From: Patagioenas fasciata
Taxonomy: Eukaryota > Chordata > Aves > Columbiformes > Columbidae
Direction of reading: 5' to 3'
Assembly (NCBI RefSeq): GCF_037038585.1
Contig: NC_092524.1
Span: 43,467,001-43,531,000 of the forward strand
DNA length: 64,000 bases
This document shows, piece by piece, positions 60,639 through 64,000 of this stretch (position 1 is the first letter of the stretch; the number at the start of each line of letters is the position of its first letter). Below the pieces are notes generated by a model. The model had not been told where the DNA came from. It saw only the letters and a list, made by a program, of their open reading frames with translations, and did no database searches. The position numbers and the translations under genes were made by a program.

Positions 60639-61248
60639 TCCCCAAGTACAAATTTTATAAATACAAAACAAATTCACAAATTACTTTGAATGCTAAATAA
60701 ATATCTACTTAATAAACTCAGACTGAATACCTCCAGCCAGCACTGGTACAGTACTTAAAAGATATGCAGTTGTACTCATTCATGTGTAGTGTTGAGAAGA
60801 TATGCTCAAACAAGTTTTAAACATACACACAGTTTCTTCAACTGTGCTACAGCAGAAGATTTTATCTGAGTTGATAAAGCCCTCAATACCACAGCTCCTA
60901 CAAAATCTAGAGGATGAAACAAGGTCATTTGGTGCAGGAATAAACAATTTACTTCTGGAAGTTATTTGGACACATGAATGTATTAAAAATGTACAAAACC
61001 TCTGTAAACCAGTACTGTACCCAGTACATCTATCAAAATTATTAGACACTGAATAAAACTGTAGCAAAGGTAATCTTTCCTACATTCTCCTGAGTGCTTA
61101 ATATTTCATTGAGAATATAGTGCAGGCCACACTTCAAGGTGGATAAACAGTTGTTATTGCTTTATACAGGTATGACGACTGCGTGATTTAACATTTCATT
61201 TTAATGAAAATAACAGATTCCCTCAGAAAATCCTTTGGAAGGCAGAGG

Positions 61249-61439
61249 TTAGATTCGTGACTTCTTTGCCGCGGGAGCAGCGTGGTCCACATTACCAGAT
61301 GTGATGGGAAGTCCAAGCTTTTGAGCCTGAATGTGGAAGAAAGCCTGAAGTCTAGTTCCAGCTTTTGCTTCACTCGTGTTACGAGGGTTGTATTCAAAGC
61401 AGTTCGAAAACATCAGCTCAATGTCATCAATGAATTCCG
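61249..61439 (-). CDS. BAZ1A: BAZ1A last coding exon (bromodomain end, C-terminus)
   Basis: Two bases plus 62 codons and TAA. The split codon gives Ser, so the join reads YASEFIDDIELMF. EYNPRNTSEAKAGTRLQAFF holds the conserved Asn, and the tail KLGLPITSGNVDHAAPAAKK ends SRI. Confidence 0.97.
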
Positions 61440-63899
61440 CTAGTAAATAAAAAGGAAATAAATTAATTTCGCGTGTCTCAAGTAAGAGAGCGGTGTGACA
61501 CCACTGACTTAGTACAGTGATCTTACACAGAGACAAAATGTCTTTACACATGTGTCAAGTTTCTATCATTATTCAGTGAAGTGCCATGTAAACATGGTTA
61601 AATTTCTCTGATTGTCAATAAAGGAAATACAAATGAAGCAGTAACAATGCTATCTTTTCTAAATATTTCATCAGTATCACTCGCTGACATCGAAAGGCTT
61701 GAGAAATTACCAGCAGTTTCTCATCTGCTAATTTCTTATTCATCTGTACATCGTGTATTTTGCCGGTAAAAGAACTATGTTCAACAAATCTTATTTTAAA
61801 ATACTCTTTAAAAACAAAAACAAAATGCAAAACACAAAACACCGCAAAACCCCAAATCAAACACAATTTCAGTTTTCTAATCCTCTGACACAGCTTATTT
61901 TAGGACAATAATTTACTTTAGAGAGAGAACATGGTTCTTTACTTCTTTCAATAAATAATACTTACATGCATATTTATATTCACATTTATTCACTTTTTCA
62001 CGGATTATATTTAAGGCAATAGGTTTTTTTATGATGTCATAGTAGTCTGGTACCTTTAAAAGAAAAAAAAAATAGAATGATTCATAGACAAACAAATGGA
62101 AGCTTAAAACTCTACCTGTGAAAAAAATTTAAGCAAACCATGCACTGGCAGAAAGCATATTGGTTTTCTTTATATATAAGCAGAGGAATCCTAAGCAACC
62201 ACCTCCACTTCCTGGACAGAATATTAGTTTGCAGATATTGCTTTTCAATTTTTTATATAATTAAAGTAGCAGACCACAACAAACATTAGCCAGCAATTCA
62301 GTGAATAAATCTAAACCTAAATGCCCTGTGAACAACTGTAAGAAAATTGCCTGAGCCAATAAGCATTATGGTGTTCCAGCTATTCCCATCTGTCAAGGAC
62401 AAAAAAAAATATTTCCAAGATTTAAAAACTTTTCATTTTTCTGTAGCATATTAAAATATTAAAAGCTCCTTAATCCTGAGTTAAGGCCATTTTTACTCCA
62501 CTACTATTCACCATCTTGCAAGAGAAATGAAATCCTGAGATTCCACTTAGTTGTGCTGAAGAGAAGGTGGTGAAGCTTCCTGTAGCAAGCAGGACACACT
62601 GTGCAAGTACTGGCTTGCTGTGCACTGGTCATTCAATGTATTCCTTACATTGTCTTAAAGGCAGCAAAAACGTAGCCCAAAATTTCTATCATCATGAAGA
62701 AAACTTGGGTCACTCAGGTATGGATTTTTCTTTCTGAACAATACAGAGACTATCCCCTAGTGACTGATTCAGGCAAACCGGAATGCACTGGGTTCTAGCA
62801 GCTTCTTTTCAGGATCAAAACTAAGCTGAATTCTCCATCCCTCCCTAAGAAGCTTCCTTGCCTTCACCAGATTCCGCAAGAACGTAACTCCTGTACTCTA
62901 GCAGGCAGACGCTAGTCTCTGTTTCATTGAAAACTCCTCTCCTTCTCCTCCTCTGCACTTTCTACACAATTCTTTTTGTCTCGATGCATTAATCCTTTCA
63001 GTTATCTGTGACTCCTTAGAAGTTTCAAGCCTTCACCTATCAGCTATCACTGTTAATTTTAACAGAGGACTTAACCCGCAAGCTCTGGCTGCCGCGGGAG
63101 GCCCGAGCAGAGCTGGTGCAGGGGCTGTGGGGACGGACGCGTTGTCAGAGAGGACAGTTCCAGCAGCACCTCCCAGCTGACAAGCCCGGGCAGCCTGCAG
63201 AAAAGCTGATGTGCTGCAGGAACTTCTGTTGTAACACAAACCTCTACAGCAGCACTTACTTTGGGTACCTACTTTATCATCAAATATTTTAAAATCTAAA
63301 CAAGAGAGAAATTAAATTAAGAACTAAGCTAGGAAATCATCTTTGTACTGCATTACAGTTAACAGAGTGAAGTTGTTCCTACCTTGTTATTTTATTGCAG
63401 GTCTGTTCTCAAAATACCTTTGCATAAATTGAAGATTAATTCAACTAATTAATTGATAACCATAAGCTTACTTTTAGCAGTCCTGTGCTCTCTTTGTTTT
63501 TGAGGTTTGTTTTCCAAATCAAAGCATTTCACATTTTTAAATGCCTGATGCATATTTTAAATCTTCCCAATAACAAGTCAATTGGAAAAGTTATTTCTGG
63601 CACCAAGTATTTGAGTGGAAATGCAAGAGTTCTCCTGAATCCCACTGCTTAGCTGTATCCCCTGTTGGAGCAATGCTATAAAATCCCAAGTTTTTACCGC
63701 CGGCCAACAGGATTCCCAGGCATTACCACTCCATCTCCAGTTTTATCAGTTACCTGGATTTTGGAAACCAGTTTCATGAAAGGCCAGCTGTCATCATGTC
63801 GTACTAGTTCCACTATGAGTTGTTCAAAAGCTGAGAGTTCATGGACTCCCCCTTGACGTCCTGAACTTCTCCTGTTCAATGAGGTTTGAGGAGGTAATT
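61249..63899 (-). CDS. BAZ1A: BAZ1A (ACF1), C-terminal bromodomain exons; rest of gene off window
   Basis: Three coding exons, 63754-63899, 61966-62053 and 61249-61439, join in frame to the last 140 residues and stop of BAZ1A. BAZ1A is the large regulatory subunit of the ISWI remodellers ACF and CHRAC, pairing with SNF2H (SMARCA5) in the nucleus for nucleosome spacing, replication of heterochromatin and repair. The visible part is the bromodomain: helix Z with HELSAFEQLIVELVRHDDSW, the WPF shelf, VPDYYDIIKKPIALNIIREK of the ZA loop and helix A, and FSNCFEYNPRN with the acetyl-lysine-contacting Asn. The tail ends in AAKKSRI. In known vertebrates the protein is about 1,550 residues with WAC, DDT and PHD domains N-terminal; those exons lie beyond 64,000. 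Confidence 0.97.
61966..62053 (-). CDS. BAZ1A: BAZ1A penultimate coding exon (bromodomain)
   Basis: Twenty-nine codons plus one base: VPDYYDIIKKPIALNIIREK then VNKCEYKYA. The donor GTAAG is at 61961-61965 and the acceptor is TTAAAG. It codes the ZA loop and helix A of the bromodomain. Confidence 0.97.
63754..63899 (-). CDS. BAZ1A: BAZ1A third-from-last coding exon
   Basis: Two bases plus 48 codons, beginning LPPQTSLNRRSSGRQGG and ending KLVSKIQ. It holds the linker and the start of the bromodomain, including SWPF. The acceptor follows a long T tract (minus strand) and the donor is GTAACT. Confidence 0.96.
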
Positions 63900-63901
63900 C
63901 T

Positions 63902-63985
63902 GGAAAAAAAAAAAAACCAAACCAACCAACCAACAACAACAAAACAAAACAAAACAAACAAACAACAACAAAAAACACAAACAAA
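63902..63985 (+). repeat. (AAAC)n-type A-rich simple repeat in BAZ1A intron
   Basis: Poly-A followed by AACC, AAC and AAAC units up to near the window end. On the minus strand it forms an unusually long T-rich tract directly before the BAZ1A exon acceptor at 63900. Confidence 0.9.
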
Positions 63986-64000
63986 AAACACACCACCACA

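Larger units (their letters stand above)
60390..61248 (-). other. BAZ1A: BAZ1A 3' UTR (inferred extent)
   Basis: Sequence from the BAZ1A stop to just past an AATAAA hexamer at 60409-60414, about 0.86 kb. It contains an A-rich tract (60541-60600) and a nearby T/TTTG tract (60612-60636), which are complementary on a transcript. The end is inferred from the signal and from the usual UTR size. Confidence 0.55.

Overview
This is a vertebrate chromosome window, almost certainly from a bird. The evidence is the gene order SNX6 - CFL2 - BAZ1A (a conserved synteny block, human 14q13), protein sequences nearly identical to amniote orthologues, CR1-type LINE fragments, and three solo LTRs of a family that is abundant in bird genomes. 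All three recognisable genes are on the minus strand, so the window reads biologically from right to left. No prokaryotic features, operons, CRISPR arrays or rRNA/tRNA genes were seen.

Layout. (1) Positions 1-20,872 hold SNX6, a retromer-linked SNX-BAR sorting nexin. Thirteen coding exons (389 codons) can be placed to the base with GT/AG splice sites. The last about 17 codons and the 3' UTR lie beyond the left edge. The promoter is a CpG island at about 20.5-21.15 kb. (2) Positions 21.2-41.8 kb are about 20 kb without a recognisable gene. They contain one solo LTR (33.9-34.5 kb), one old CR1 copy (31.56-32.31 kb) and small local duplications. (3) Positions 41.8-46.9 kb hold CFL2 (muscle cofilin), complete in four coding exons (166 aa), with a probable long 3' UTR and a CpG-island promoter carrying a MEF2 consensus. 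CFL2 intron 1 also holds an unexplained, strongly coding-like minus-strand exon (45,538-45,753). (4) Positions 46.9-60.4 kb are intergenic. They contain an orphan CpG island (50.08-50.85 kb), a near-perfect 50-bp palindrome (47,359-47,408), several tandem repeats and a solo LTR (59.7-60.3 kb) just beyond the BAZ1A 3' end. (5) Positions 60.4-63.9 kb hold the last three coding exons of BAZ1A (ACF1), encoding its C-terminal bromodomain; the rest of the gene runs off the right edge.

The three genes are neighbours but act separately: endosomal cargo sorting (SNX6), actin filament severing in muscle (CFL2) and ISWI chromatin remodelling (BAZ1A). The best candidate for something undescribed is the open, splice-bounded exon inside CFL2 intron 1. 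It is in phase with CFL2's start-codon-only first exon and would give a 69-residue non-cofilin protein, or a frame-breaking exon, from the CFL2 promoter. Most other long open frames here are CpG-island shadows or chance.
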